In this document: positions 8,509 through 17,742 of the stretch, in pieces
Layout: each line of letters starts with the position of its first letter
How positions within the stretch are numbered: position 1 is the first letter of the stretch
Origin: Actinomycetota bacterium
GTDB taxonomy: Bacteria; Actinomycetota; Actinomycetes; S36-B12
Assembly (NCBI GenBank): GCA_016717115.1
Contig: JADKGE010000002.1
Coordinates: 248,001-312,000, forward strand
Reading direction: 5' to 3'
Length of the DNA stretch: 64,000 nucleotides
Position numbers and translations under genes: made by a program
The notes under the pieces: model-generated
Told to the model about the DNA's origin: nothing
Databases searched by the model: none
The model's input: the letters and a program-made list of their open reading frames with translations, nothing else

Positions 8509-9512
8509 CTAGAACCGGCCCTCTTTGGCGCCCTCAAGCCGGGCGATGTCCGCGTCGACCATGATCGTCGCGAGCTCCGGCGGAAGTACCTTGGCCTCCC
8601 ACCCCAGCGTCGCCTTGGCCTTGCCCGCATCGCCGATGAGCTCATCGACTTCGGTCGGGCGCAGGAACTTGGGATCGAACTTGACGTAGTCCTCCCAGTC
8701 GAGTCCCGCATGCGTGAACGCGAAGGTGAGGAAGTCGCGGATCGTGTACGCGGTGCCCGTGGCGAGGACGAAGTCCTCGGGCTTCTCCGCCTGCAACATG
8801 CGCCACATGCCGTCGGTGTACTCCGGTGCGTAGCCCCAGTCGCGGATCGAGTCGAGGTTGCCCATCCACAGTTCGCTCTGCAGGCCCTTGACGATGTTCG
8901 CCACAGCCAGGGTGATCTTGCGCGTCACGAACGTCTCTCCGCGACGCGGTGACTCGTGGTTGAACAACTGGCCGTTGACGGCGAACATGTCGTAGGCCTC
9001 GCGGTAGTTCTTCGTGATCCAGTACGAGTAGACCTTCGCTGCACCGTAGGGGCTTCGGGGTAGAACGGCGTGTCCTCGTTCTGCGGGGGCGGACTGGCGC
9101 CGAACATCTCGCTCGTGCTCGCCTGGTAGAACCGGATCGATGTGTCGACGGTGCGGATCGCCTCGAGAAGGTTCAAGGTCGAGACGCCCGTCGCCTGCGC
9201 CGTGTAGGCGGGCTCGTCGAACGACACGCGAACGTGCGACTGGGCCGCGAGGTTGTACACCTCGTGCGGGTGGATGGCCGAGACCAACTGCGCCATCCGA
9301 GCCGCGTCGGTGACGTCGCCGTAGTGAAGATGCAGGTTCTGGCCGGGGATGTGCTCGTCGTGGTGCAGGTGGTCGATGCGGCTGCGGTTGAACGTCGACG
9401 AGCGCCGGACGACCCCGTGGACCTCGTAGCCCTTCTCCAGCAACTGCTGCGCCATGTACGAGCCGTCCTGGCCCGTGACGCCTGTGATGAGGGCGCGCTT
9501 CGCCTCGCTCAA
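8509..9512 (-). pseudogene. gmd: GDP-mannose 4,6-dehydratase, frameshifted
   Basis: The family converts GDP-D-mannose to GDP-4-keto-6-deoxy-D-mannose, the precursor of GDP-fucose and GDP-rhamnose. The N-terminal part (GVTGQDGSY, then NLAAQSHVRVSF and FYQASTSEMFG) reads from a TTG at 9512 with GGAGG nine bases upstream. After NEDTPFYP the frame is lost. One extra C in the C-run (plus-strand G-run 9057-9060) would restore RSPYGAAKVYSYW with the catalytic Y-x3-K and a normal C-terminus ending at 8509. Read across the shift, the length is about 334 residues, normal for Gmd. The lesion is either a homopolymer sequencing error or a real frameshift. If it is real, both GDP-deoxyhexose branches here would fail unless another gmd exists. 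Confidence 0.85.
9057..9060 (-). other. gmd: Single-base deletion site in gmd
   Basis: The plus strand reads four G here (four C on the coding strand). Five would rejoin the two conserved halves of Gmd without any other change. Upstream of this point one frame matches the family, and downstream the adjacent frame does. Confidence 0.8.
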
Positions 9513-9572
9513 GATTCCTCCGGCCTGTGAAGTGCTTGGAGAACAGCCTACAGCGGCGGCGAAGTCGAGTAT

Positions 9573-9617
9573 CGCTCCTGGGAGCGTGACAGCCGAGGAT
9601 CATCACTGTGAGCGCTC
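9573..9617. promoter_or_regulatory. Palindromes in the gmd/glycosyltransferase divergent gap
   Basis: The 157-base gap between gmd and the plus-strand gene at 9670 contains CGCTCC-TG-GGAGCG (9573-9586) and the 8-base palindrome GAGCGCTC (9610-9617), which share the GAGCG core. They could be operator sites for a divergent promoter or simple hairpins. No clear -35/-10 pair is visible. Confidence 0.3.
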
Positions 9618-9669
9618 CACTAGCGTTTCCGGGAGACCCACGTGTTTCTCCTCATGGAAGGCAGCCGAC

Positions 9670-10359
9670 ATGCTGTTCATGACCGTGCCCACCGCTGGGC
9701 ACCATGCCGCGCTGCTGGACGAGCTCGTGCGCAACTGCGGGCTTCCGCCTGAGCAGATCGTGATCGTTGCCACGAAACCGGACATCTCCCTTCCCGCGGG
9801 TGTGGTGAAGGTGGAGGACTTCGGTCCGCTCAACATCCAGCGATGGTGGAGCGTCGGGATCGACGAGGCTCAGCGGCGAGGCGCGGACGTGGTCGCCGTG
9901 CTCAACGACGACATGTGGGTCACCCCCCGCACGCTGTTCGAGTTGCAGGACGAGCTCCGGCGCACGGGCGCAGCAGTCGCCAGCCCGAGTCGGCCCGGAG
10001 AGCGCGTGGGGCTGCACAAGAGATGGCTCATTCCCTACACACCGAAGATCTGGGGCTGCTTCTGGCTCCTGCGCGTGGATTCCGGACTGCGGCCCGACCA
10101 GCGGTACGTGTGGTGGTACGGCGACCACGATCTCGATATCCGCGCCAGGCGCGACTTCGGTGGGATCGTGACCAAGACGGTCGAGTGGGAGCACCTGCAC
10201 CCCGGCGAAGGTACGGGTCGGTCCGATGCGTTGGCCGCGCAGACCGATCGCGACGCTGAGACGTACCAGCAGGACTACGCCCGGATCATCACCCTGACCC
10301 GGCTGGCCAACACGCCCAAGCGATGGTTTCGGCAATTGCGCGGTACTGCAGCCGGCTGA
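9670..10359 (+). CDS. Glycosyltransferase-like protein (GT-A type, short)
   Basis: A 229-residue protein with a GT2/GT-A-like core. A Rossmann-like start (MTVPTAGHHAALLDELV) leads to an LNDDM acidic motif at about residue 78-82, resembling the D-x-D metal-binding site. Later it has WWYGDHDLDIRAR, like the ED/HD catalytic region of GT2 enzymes. It lacks the usual long C-terminal part. ATG 9670 is preferred because GGAAGG lies about ten bases upstream. It is the first gene of a plus-strand run with a GT2 gene and rmlA. Its substrate is unknown. Confidence 0.65.
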   Translation: MLFMTVPTAGHHAALLDELVRNCGLPPEQIVIVATKPDISLPAGVVKVEDFGPLNIQRWWSVGIDEAQRRGADVVAVLNDDMWVTPRTLFELQDELRRTGAAVASPSRPGERVGLHKRWLIPYTPKIWGCFWLLRVDSGLRPDQRYVWWYGDHDLDIRARRDFGGIVTKTVEWEHLHPGEGTGRSDALAAQTDRDAETYQQDYARIITLTRLANTPKRWFRQLRGTAAG

Positions 10360-10401
10360 TTCCCGACGATCGCCTGCAGCACGTCGCCGTAGACTGCGAC
10401 G

Positions 10402-11265
10402 GTGAGTCGTCGCGTGCTGGCCGTGGTTCCCTCCTTCCGCGCTCCGACCGACGACCTCTTGCCCCTCGTTGCCACCCTGCTCTCCCAGACGACGGGTGTC
10501 GTCGTCGCGGACGACGCGAGTCCCTGCACGTCCGACGTGGCGCTGCGCGATGTGGCTGCACTCGGCGCCGAGGTCGTGCGCCATGATCGGAACGCCGGCA
10601 TCGCCCGCAGTCTCAATGCGGGCCTGACGCGGGCCGTCGAAGTCGGCGCCCGATGGCTGCTCACCGTCGACCAGGACTCGGTCCTCGCGGACGACTACGT
10701 CGCGCGCCTTCTCGAAGCGGCGGAGGCGGCGGAGTCCGAGCTCGGCCAGGATCGCGTGGGTGCAGTGGGCGCTGGTTCGATCGACGATGCGAGCGGCGAG
10801 TTGAGCTACCCCGTGTACTTCGAGGGGAACGTCCCTACGACCCACGAGGTCATCCAGACAGGGACGATCTGGCACGTCGCCTCACTCGGTGCGGCCGGCG
10901 GCTTCGACGAGCGGCTCGGCATCGACGCCGTCGACGCTGCCGCGTGCCTTCGTCTTCGCGAGCGCGGCCAGCTGGTCGTCCTCGCCACCGACCTCTGCGT
11001 CGCCCACCGGGTCGGAGAGGGTCGGCAGGTATCGGTGCTGGGCCGTTCCGTGCTGGCCTCGGGCCACTCCCCTCATCGCCGCACGACCATGGTGCGCAAT
11101 CGCCTCCGCCTCTTCCCCGCCGAGTTCGCCCAGTCGCCGGTGCACGCCCTGCGCACGCTCCGTCGAGTGGCCGTCAACACCGCGCTCGCAGTCACGATCG
11201 AGGACGACAGATGGGCGAAGGCGAAGTCCAGCGCTCGCGGCGTGTTCCCCGCACGGCAGCGGTAG
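10402..11265 (+). CDS. Glycosyltransferase family 2, rhamnosyltransferase-like
   Basis: A 287-residue GT-A enzyme. It begins VLAVVPSFRAP and has VVVADDAS, then HDRNAGIARSLNAGL, then LLTVDQDSVL with the acidic metal-binding motif. This order is typical of rhamnosyltransferases that use dTDP-L-rhamnose. The TGTIWHVASLGAAGGFDERLGIDAVD stretch matches the acceptor-side and catalytic Asp region of that group. It starts at a GTG 42 bases after the previous gene and ends just before rmlA, whose product makes the first intermediate of dTDP-rhamnose. That context supports a rhamnose donor. Confidence 0.8.
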   Translation: MSRRVLAVVPSFRAPTDDLLPLVATLLSQTTGVVVADDASPCTSDVALRDVAALGAEVVRHDRNAGIARSLNAGLTRAVEVGARWLLTVDQDSVLADDYVARLLEAAEAAESELGQDRVGAVGAGSIDDASGELSYPVYFEGNVPTTHEVIQTGTIWHVASLGAAGGFDERLGIDAVDAAACLRLRERGQLVVLATDLCVAHRVGEGRQVSVLGRSVLASGHSPHRRTTMVRNRLRLFPAEFAQSPVHALRTLRRVAVNTALAVTIEDDRWAKAKSSARGVFPARQR

Positions 11266-11275
11266 CGTTCGCCGA

Positions 11276-12145
11276 ATGAAGGGGATCATTCTCGCCGGGG
11301 GAACCGGCAGCCGCCTGTGGCCGATCACCAAGGGCGTCAGCAAGCAGCTCCTCCCGGTGTACGACAAGCCGATGATCCACTACCCCTTGAGCACCCTCAT
11401 GGCCGCCGGGCTGCGCGAGATCCTCGTCATCACGACGCCCGAGGACTCCGAGTCCTTCTCCCGTCTGCTCGGCGACGGGGCCGCGTGGGGCATGAGCATC
11501 CAGTACGCCGTGCAGCCGCGCCCCGAGGGACTGGCCCAGGCCTTCCTCATCGCCGAGGACTTCCTCGCCGGCGACCAGGCTGCACTCATCCTCGGCGACA
11601 ACCTCTTCTACGGACCCCGCCTTGGCCGCCAGCTGGCCACCCTCACCCAGCAGAGCGGCGCGCACGTCTTCGCCTACGAGGTTGCCGACCCCAGCGAGTA
11701 CGGCGTCGTCGAGTTCGACGACGACGGCGTGGCGCTGTCCGTCGAGGAGAAGCCCGCCAAGCCCCGTAGCAACTACGCCATCCCCGGCCTGTACTTCTAC
11801 GACGAGACCGTCGTCGATGTCGCCAAGGCAATCAAGCCGAGCGCCCGCGGCGAGCTCGAGATCACCACCGTCAACGACTACTACCTCAAGCAGGGCACGC
11901 TCACGGTGACGGTGCTCGAGCGAGGCACCGCGTGGCTCGATACCGGTACCTTCCGGTCGCTCCAGGACGCCGGAGAGTTCGTCCGCGTCATGGAGGACCG
12001 CACCGGCACCAAGGTGGGCTGCGTGGAGGAGATCGCCTGGCGCAACGGCTGGCTCAGCTCGGACCAGTTGTCCGAGCTGGCCCAGCCCCTCCTCAAGAGC
12101 GGCTACGGCAGCTACCTGATGAGGCTGGCGGCCCAGCACTCCTGA
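11276..12145 (+). CDS. rmlA: Glucose-1-phosphate thymidylyltransferase
   Basis: RmlA joins dTTP and glucose-1-phosphate to give dTDP-glucose, the first step to dTDP-L-rhamnose. The 289-residue length is exactly typical. The nucleotide-binding signature GGTGSRLWPITKGVSKQLLP is at residues 8-27, followed by PVYDKPMIHYPL, then LGDN(L/I)FYG and the sugar-binding EEKPAKPRSNYA. The ATG at 11276 follows the GT2 gene by ten bases. RmlC is about 13 kb downstream on the same strand, but RmlB and RmlD are not in this window. Confidence 0.96.
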   Translation: MKGIILAGGTGSRLWPITKGVSKQLLPVYDKPMIHYPLSTLMAAGLREILVITTPEDSESFSRLLGDGAAWGMSIQYAVQPRPEGLAQAFLIAEDFLAGDQAALILGDNLFYGPRLGRQLATLTQQSGAHVFAYEVADPSEYGVVEFDDDGVALSVEEKPAKPRSNYAIPGLYFYDETVVDVAKAIKPSARGELEITTVNDYYLKQGTLTVTVLERGTAWLDTGTFRSLQDAGEFVRVMEDRTGTKVGCVEEIAWRNGWLSSDQLSELAQPLLKSGYGSYLMRLAAQHS

Positions 12146-12155
12146 CGACGCAGCG

Positions 12156-13847
12156 CTAAGGACGGCCTCTTCTGCTCAGGCGCCTCAGCGGCGCCGTCGC
12201 CTTCCAGCTACGGCTGGACAGGATCGCGGATAAGGCGGCGGCATCAGCGGCGGCTGAGTCCGCGCCCACGGCGCTGGTGGCCACCTCCGGCAGTCGGGTG
12301 ATCTCCGCGAAGAACGCCACCAGCCGGTCGGCGAACGCCGCCCATGTGTACCGGGCGATCGCCTCGTGCAGCCCGGCCACCCGGCGATCGCGCACCGACT
12401 GGTCGGTGAGCAGCGCCACCAGGTCGTCGGCGTGCTGCTCGATCGACCAGGAGCGTGGCAGGCCCTGCAGGGCGGAGATCTCCTTCAACGGCCCGAAGTC
12501 GGTGAACACGGTCGGGGTGCCCATCGCTGCCGCCTCGTAGGGGACGAAACCGAATCCCTCCGCGCTTGTGGGGTAGAGCACGACCGCGGCGTTGGCGAGG
12601 AGCCACGCACGGCTCTGCGAGCTCACGTGGCCGAGGGTGTGTATGCGACCGCGCAGGTCGAGGTGACGGGCAACGAGGTCATCCTCGTCCTTCTTCGAGC
12701 TGCTGCCCTTCACGTGCAGGCCAGCCAGGACGAGGTCGCACGGCTGGCCGGCCTGGAGCGCGCGCTGCCACACCTTGATGGCGAAGTCGCGGTTCTTGTG
12801 CTGGAAGTCGTTGCCGAGCACGGCGACGAACCGCTTGCCGCCCAAGGCCTTCACGAGTCCGACAAGGTCCTCGCCCGGCTCGGACGGCACCTGCTCACGG
12901 CCGATGTGGTCGAGGCCGAGCGGCAACGCGAGCACCCGCTCGGGCTCGAGCTTGGGCACCTCCTCCATCAGCCGGGTGGCGACGTCGGCACTGATCGTGG
13001 TGATGCCATCGACGCTCAGGGCGATGCGTCGCTGCAGCGCCCGGTAGGCGTGCCACGCCTGCGCTGATCCGTGGTACCGCGGGATGTCGTAGGCGATCAG
13101 GTCGAGGTAGGTGGTGACGATGCGAGCGCCGAGACGGCGAGCAGAGGCGATGTTGCTGCGGCCGTCGATCTGGTTGGGGTACCAGACGACGTCCGAGATG
13201 GGCGGGTCGCCTTCCGGCCCGACAAGGGTGATCTTCGGCAGGTCGGCTAGATGCACCGCGTAGGAGGGCAGTTCGGCCAGCCCGACAAGGCGGATCTCAG
13301 TGACCGCATCCTGCTTGGCCAGGGCCTCCAGCGCCGACGTCGTCAGTACCTGGGCGCCGGTCTCGTACGGCCCCAGCCAGGTGGCGTCGACGGTGATCGT
13401 CAGGCGTCCGGCGCGGGGACGATAGTGGCGCAGAGCCGCGTGATGGGAACTGCTCGGATCGTCGGCCTCGGCCCGGTCGACGTCGGCGACCTCGAGGATC
13501 GACTCTGCTCGGGCGATGTCGGTGCTGCCGGTGACCCACCAGTCGTGCCACAGGCCTCGCTCAGAGGCGCCGGCCAGCCAGTCTCGGACCGATTCGGGGT
13601 CCTCCGCGTCGAACGATCCCACAAGGTCCTCGACGTCGGTCGCGATCGCGATGAGCGGCCCGGCTGGAGCGGCCGCACGCAGCCACTGCCCGGAACCGGC
13701 CGGACCCGGGACAAGGGACAGCGAGGCGATGCGAGGGTCGGTGTCGATGCGCGACGTGAACTCGCCCATACGGTCCATGGTCAGCAGCGCGGGATCGCCG
13801 ATCACGACCAGTGTGCGGCCCCTGCGCGAGCGGATGGTCTCGGTCAT
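12156..13847 (-). CDS. Glycosyltransferase family 4 with extra N-terminal domain
   Basis: A 563-residue protein. Residues 1-150 form an extra N-terminal region of unknown role. Residues about 155-540 form a GT-B transferase beginning with LTITVDATWLGPYETGAQV. It has LGNDFQHKNRDFAIKVW in the donor domain and TSAEGFGFVPYEAAAMG, the E-x7-E-like motif. The extreme C-terminus ends SSRSWKATAPLRRLSRRG, a short basic tag also found on the transferase at 18999-20864. The ATG at 13847 follows the previous stop by seven bases, within the same minus-strand run as the exporter genes. Donor and acceptor are unknown. Confidence 0.85.
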   Translation of the reverse strand: MTETIRSRRGRTLVVIGDPALLTMDRMGEFTSRIDTDPRIASLSLVPGPAGSGQWLRAAAPAGPLIAIATDVEDLVGSFDAEDPESVRDWLAGASERGLWHDWWVTGSTDIARAESILEVADVDRAEADDPSSSHHAALRHYRPRAGRLTITVDATWLGPYETGAQVLTTSALEALAKQDAVTEIRLVGLAELPSYAVHLADLPKITLVGPEGDPPISDVVWYPNQIDGRSNIASARRLGARIVTTYLDLIAYDIPRYHGSAQAWHAYRALQRRIALSVDGITTISADVATRLMEEVPKLEPERVLALPLGLDHIGREQVPSEPGEDLVGLVKALGGKRFVAVLGNDFQHKNRDFAIKVWQRALQAGQPCDLVLAGLHVKGSSSKKDEDDLVARHLDLRGRIHTLGHVSSQSRAWLLANAAVVLYPTSAEGFGFVPYEAAAMGTPTVFTDFGPLKEISALQGLPRSWSIEQHADDLVALLTDQSVRDRRVAGLHEAIARYTWAAFADRLVAFFAEITRLPEVATSAVGADSAAADAAALSAILSSRSWKATAPLRRLSRRGRP

Positions 13848-13854
13848 GGCTTCG

Positions 13855-15597
13855 TCACAGGGCTTCGTACATGCGCTGGAGGTCCTGGTTGAGGGCCGGG
13901 GAGTAGTACGGATCGATCGGGTACGCGACGGACCAGCGCTCGCGGAACAGCGAGCCCTCGACGGAGTCCGACTTCTTCCGGGCCATGGTCGCGCCTTCGT
14001 AGTGGGTGAAGTGTGCGTATGGCGTCCACGCTACGCGATGCCCCTCGTGGTGGGCGCGCATGCAGAAGTCGACGTCGTTGAAGTCCCGTGCGAAGGCCGC
14101 ATCGAACCCACCCAACGCGTCGAACACGCTGGTGCGCACGAGCATGGCGGCAGCCGTCACGGCGAGGTAGTTGCGCGGCGTCAGGGTCGAGCCGAAGTAG
14201 CCGGGTTCCTTGCCCGCCTTGCCGATCCAGCAGTGCGTGGGCCCGCTCGGCAGCAGCACCATGCCCACGTGCTGCAGGCGACCATCGGGGTACGTGAGGC
14301 GGCAGCCCACGACTCCCACTCCCTCGATCTGGCCGATCTCGAGCAGGCGCGTGACGGGATTCGGTGCGGCTACCGTGGTGTCGTCGTTGAGCAGGAGCAG
14401 GTACTCACCCGTAGCGGCGGCGCGGCCCGCGTTGATCGCCTCGGAGAAGTTGAAGGATTCGGCGTCGTAGACGACGTGCTTGATCCGATGCTTGCCGTGC
14501 AGGTCGACCGGCACGTCGGGGATGACGCCCGTGGTGACGACGATGATCTCCATGGTGGCGTTGTTCTCCCTCTGCATCAGAGAGAGGACCGCGTCGTCCA
14601 CGAATCGCCCTGTGCCCGCTACGTTGCGCGTGCCGATCGTGGGAATGATCACCGAGACCACCGGGTCCCCGACGACGCGAGGGTGCACTTCGTTGAGGCC
14701 CGGTACCGCGCTCGGCGTCACGGTGCCGCCGCCGAAGGTCGCATCGACGTAGTCCAGTTGCACCCGGGCGGCAGCCGACTGCGCCCATGGCTTCGCGTCG
14801 ATCGTGAGCGCCGTCGACTCGGCCCAGGCACGCCAGTGGTAATAGGGCCGCGGCAGGTGGATGACGCGTTCGAGCCGGGGAAGCAACCGCAGCGCCAGGT
14901 CGAAGTCCTGAGCGCCATCCATGTCGCTGCGCAGACCGCCGCAGGCCACCACCTGCTCGCGCCGGAAGATCGTGAAATGGCACAGGTACATCTGAGTGAG
15001 CAGCAGCTCCGGTGAGAAGTCGGGCTTGCAGTAGAGCTCGAAGTGCTCGCCCCGCGGATTGACCTTGTCCTCGTCTGAGTAGACGGCGTCCGGGAAGTGG
15101 TGCTCCTCGAGCGCCCGCGAGAACTCGTCGATGCATCTGGGGTCGAGGAGGTCGTCGTGGTCGAGCATGCCGACGTACTCGCCCGTCGCCCGATCCAGGG
15201 CCGCGTTCAGCGCCGAGGAGATGCCGCCATTCGCCTTCTCCACGATGACGATGCGGTCGTCGCCCTCGTGCTGCGCGGCGAACTGCCTGAGGAAGTCCGC
15301 GACGTCGGGCTTGGTCGAGCCGTCGTTGGCGACGACGAGCTGCCAGTTGCGGGCACGCTGCCCGACGACGGACTCGAGGCACTGACGCAGGAAGGCCACG
15401 GGCGGGTCGTACACGGGGACGATGATCGAGATCGTCGTGAGGTAACTGGTCGTTGCCGGGTAGACCAGCGCCGCCTCCGCAAGCCAGGCCTGGTACTGCT
15501 TGCCGATGTTGCGCTCGTAGAACTTGCGACGGATCCATCGCTTCACGCGGCCGGCCCGCCGCTTGGCCCTGATGAGGGGGTTGCGCTCCGACACCAT
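13855..15597 (-). CDS. Tandem-domain glycosyltransferase family 2
   Basis: A 580-residue protein with two GT-A domains. The first (about residues 55-290) has ISIIVPVYDPP, VANDGSTKPDV and MLDHDDLLDP. The second (about 315-560) has VSVIIPTIGTRN, LLLLNDDTT and GGFDAAFARDFNDVDFCMR. This arrangement is common in O-antigen and rhamnan-type assembly enzymes and usually means two linkages made by one protein. A basic N-terminal segment (RAKRRAGRVKRWIRRKFY) may bind the membrane or a partner. The ATG at 15597 is seven bases after the ABC ATPase stop, so it is in one transcription unit with the exporter. Confidence 0.9.
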   Translation of the reverse strand: MVSERNPLIRAKRRAGRVKRWIRRKFYERNIGKQYQAWLAEAALVYPATTSYLTTISIIVPVYDPPVAFLRQCLESVVGQRARNWQLVVANDGSTKPDVADFLRQFAAQHEGDDRIVIVEKANGGISSALNAALDRATGEYVGMLDHDDLLDPRCIDEFSRALEEHHFPDAVYSDEDKVNPRGEHFELYCKPDFSPELLLTQMYLCHFTIFRREQVVACGGLRSDMDGAQDFDLALRLLPRLERVIHLPRPYYHWRAWAESTALTIDAKPWAQSAAARVQLDYVDATFGGGTVTPSAVPGLNEVHPRVVGDPVVSVIIPTIGTRNVAGTGRFVDDAVLSLMQRENNATMEIIVVTTGVIPDVPVDLHGKHRIKHVVYDAESFNFSEAINAGRAAATGEYLLLLNDDTTVAAPNPVTRLLEIGQIEGVGVVGCRLTYPDGRLQHVGMVLLPSGPTHCWIGKAGKEPGYFGSTLTPRNYLAVTAAAMLVRTSVFDALGGFDAAFARDFNDVDFCMRAHHEGHRVAWTPYAHFTHYEGATMARKKSDSVEGSLFRERWSVAYPIDPYYSPALNQDLQRMYEAL

Positions 15598-15604
15598 GCC
15601 GCCC

Positions 15605-16831
15605 CTAGCTGATCGTGATCTGGGCGGACAGCTTGACGAATCCCTGACCGAACTCGCCCGACTGGCTGCGCACCGCGAACTCCACCGCGTCGTTCCACGA
15701 GTCGATGAGCCGCGAGCCCGTGTGGTCGAAGACGTCGATATGGACGCGGTAGCGGCCCGGCAGGAGCGGGTTGTCGGTAAGCGCCATGTCGACCGTGTGA
15801 TCGCCGTCGACGTAGCCGAAGTCGACGCCCTGCTGGTGGTTGCTCACCATGGTGACCAGCGAGCCGGAGTCATGCTGCAGGGCCACGCGCACGTTCGGGC
15901 CAAGCACCGGTGCCGGCGAGGAGATCCCAATACGGATGACGAATGTGGCGCCGGTCTCCGCGTGGCTCAGCGCCATTCCCTCGAGGTCGACGATCTCGGC
16001 ACTGCCCACGCGGATGGTCTGGTCGCCGGCACGGACCGCCTCGCCGTCATCGCGAACGGCCGCGACCATGGGGTTGCGTGCTGCCTCGTCGGCATTGACA
16101 CGCCGAAGATAGGACGCGATGGTGTCGACCGCAGACCCGTGCTCGAGCATCACACCGCGCTCGAGCCAGGCGATCTCATCGCACAGCCCCTCGAGCTGGC
16201 CCAGACCGTGGCTGACCACGATGATGGTGCGCCCCGACTTGCGTAGGGCATAAAGATGGTCGAAGCACTTGCGCTGGAACTCCTCGTCTCCGACGGCCAG
16301 CACCTCGTCGATCAACAGGACGTCGGGCTTCATGTGGACGGCGACGGAGAATCCCAGGCGCACGTACATCCCACTGGAGTAGTGCTTGACCGGATCGTCG
16401 ATGAAGTCGCCGAGCCCGCTGAACTCGATGATCTCGTCGGTGACGGCGGCGATCTCCTTCCGCGGGAGGCCGAGGATGGATCCGTTGAGGCCGATGTTCT
16501 CGCGCCCCGTCATGTCCGGGTGGAAACCCGCGCCCAACTCGATGAGCGCCGCCACCCGACCGTCGGTCGTGATCGAGCCCGTGGTGGGTCGGTAGATCCC
16601 GCCGATCATCTTGAGCAGGGTCGACTTGCCCGAGCCGTTGTGGCCGATCAGGCCGTACACGCTGCCCTTGGGGATCTGCAGCGAGAGGTCACGCACCGCC
16701 CAGAAGTCCTCGGGCTTGCGCGAGCGCCCACGCACGATGCGCTCCTTGATGCTGTTGCGTCGATCGGTATGGCGGATGAACCGCTTGCCCACGCCCTCGA
16801 TGTCGACGGCCAGGGGGGATGTCGGAGTCAC
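15605..16831 (-). CDS. wzt: Polysaccharide ABC exporter ATPase, Wzt type
   Basis: A 408-residue ATPase of an ABC polysaccharide exporter. It has Walker A GHNGSGKST, the ABC signature YSSGMYVRLGF and Walker B VLLIDEVLAVGDE. The region after about residue 250 is a beta-rich Wzt C-terminal domain, which in O-antigen exporters reads the terminal modification of the finished glycan. That fits the methyltransferase-glycosyltransferase fusion in the same locus. The GTG at 16831 overlaps the permease stop by four bases (GTGA). Confidence 0.92.
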   Translation of the reverse strand: MTPTSPLAVDIEGVGKRFIRHTDRRNSIKERIVRGRSRKPEDFWAVRDLSLQIPKGSVYGLIGHNGSGKSTLLKMIGGIYRPTTGSITTDGRVAALIELGAGFHPDMTGRENIGLNGSILGLPRKEIAAVTDEIIEFSGLGDFIDDPVKHYSSGMYVRLGFSVAVHMKPDVLLIDEVLAVGDEEFQRKCFDHLYALRKSGRTIIVVSHGLGQLEGLCDEIAWLERGVMLEHGSAVDTIASYLRRVNADEAARNPMVAAVRDDGEAVRAGDQTIRVGSAEIVDLEGMALSHAETGATFVIRIGISSPAPVLGPNVRVALQHDSGSLVTMVSNHQQGVDFGYVDGDHTVDMALTDNPLLPGRYRVHIDVFDHTGSRLIDSWNDAVEFAVRSQSGEFGQGFVKLSAQITIS

Positions 16832-17625
16832 AGCATCTCCCCGATGTCCTCGCTCCAGCGATTGAAGACGGCGAAGCCTGCCCAGAAGGTGAGGAAGCCG
16901 CCGACGAGGAGCGCGACGACGACGAGGGCCGGCGGTGCGACGAGGGTGTACATCACGTCGTGCATGCTCTGCACGTACCAGGACATCGGGTTGAGCTTGA
17001 TGATCAGCGTGAGCCACTCGTTCTGCCCGTCGAGCATGCTGATCGGGTAGAGCACGGGCGTGAGGAAGTACAGGGCCCCGAGCACCACGGAGACGATGTA
17101 CATCACGTCACCGAAGCGTGCGTTGACGATCGACAGCATGAGGCCGATCCCCTGCGAGAAGAGCATGGTGCCGAGGAGGATCGGGATCGCCAGGATCCAG
17201 GTCCAGCCGACGTTACGCAGCCACAGGAACATGAGGATGAGGACGAGAAGCTCGAGGAGCACCTGGACGAGCTGCACCAGCGACGCGCCGAGGATCACCG
17301 TCCACGCCGGGAACTGCACCTTCTTCAGCAGTTCGCCGTTCGACTTGAGCTGCGTCATCGACAAGGTGAGCAGACTCGAGAACAGGTTCCACGTGACCAG
17401 CCCGGTGAACAGGAACGCCGCGTAGGACGACCCGTCCCCATTGCCGAGGGGAGGCGCCTCGATCCGGAAGACGATGCTGAAGACCGCGGCGAAGACGACG
17501 AGCGTGGCGAGCGGCTGGATCAGCGACCACGCCCAGCCCAGAACGCTCGAGCGGTAGCGGGTCGCGAAGTCACGGTTCGCGAAAGCCCAGACGAGTGCCC
17601 GCTGGGTATAGAGGTCGGTCAGCAC
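16828..17625 (-). CDS. wzm: Polysaccharide ABC exporter permease, Wzm type
   Basis: A 265-residue inner-membrane permease of the ABC-2 type with about six transmembrane helices. It opens with LTDLYTQRALVWAFANRDFATRYRSS followed by WAWSLIQPLATLVVF, standard for TagG/Wzm proteins. It pairs with the ATPase encoded downstream to move a lipid-linked glycan across the membrane. It starts at a GTG and is the first gene of the minus-strand run that continues through the ATPase and two transferases. Its upstream gap holds two palindromes. Confidence 0.92.
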   Translation of the reverse strand: MLTDLYTQRALVWAFANRDFATRYRSSVLGWAWSLIQPLATLVVFAAVFSIVFRIEAPPLGNGDGSSYAAFLFTGLVTWNLFSSLLTLSMTQLKSNGELLKKVQFPAWTVILGASLVQLVQVLLELLVLILMFLWLRNVGWTWILAIPILLGTMLFSQGIGLMLSIVNARFGDVMYIVSVVLGALYFLTPVLYPISMLDGQNEWLTLIIKLNPMSWYVQSMHDVMYTLVAPPALVVVALLVGGFLTFWAGFAVFNRWSEDIGEML

Positions 17626-17647
17626 GCGCGCCCACCCCTCTCCACCA

Positions 17648-17711
17648 TGACGGGGGAATCCTACCCGTCAGGCATCGACCGGATGTGAGGCGAAATCGGC
17701 GCTCACGTGAG
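17648..17711. promoter_or_regulatory. Two palindromes in the wzm/secreted-protein divergent gap
   Basis: TGACGGG and CCCGTCA (17648-17654 and 17664-17670) form an inverted repeat with a nine-base spacer. CTCACGTGAG (17702-17711) is a perfect ten-base palindrome. Both lie between divergent starts at 17625 and 17743, where an operator would be expected. Which gene is controlled, and by what, cannot be told. Confidence 0.35.
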
Positions 17712-17742
17712 TAGCCTCGGATCGACGGACCAAGGAGGCTCC

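Noticed and set aside
8509..9512. Programmed ribosomal frameshift in gmd
   Set aside because: No slippery heptamer or downstream structure is evident, Gmd is not known to use one, and a one-base deletion in a C-run explains the break.
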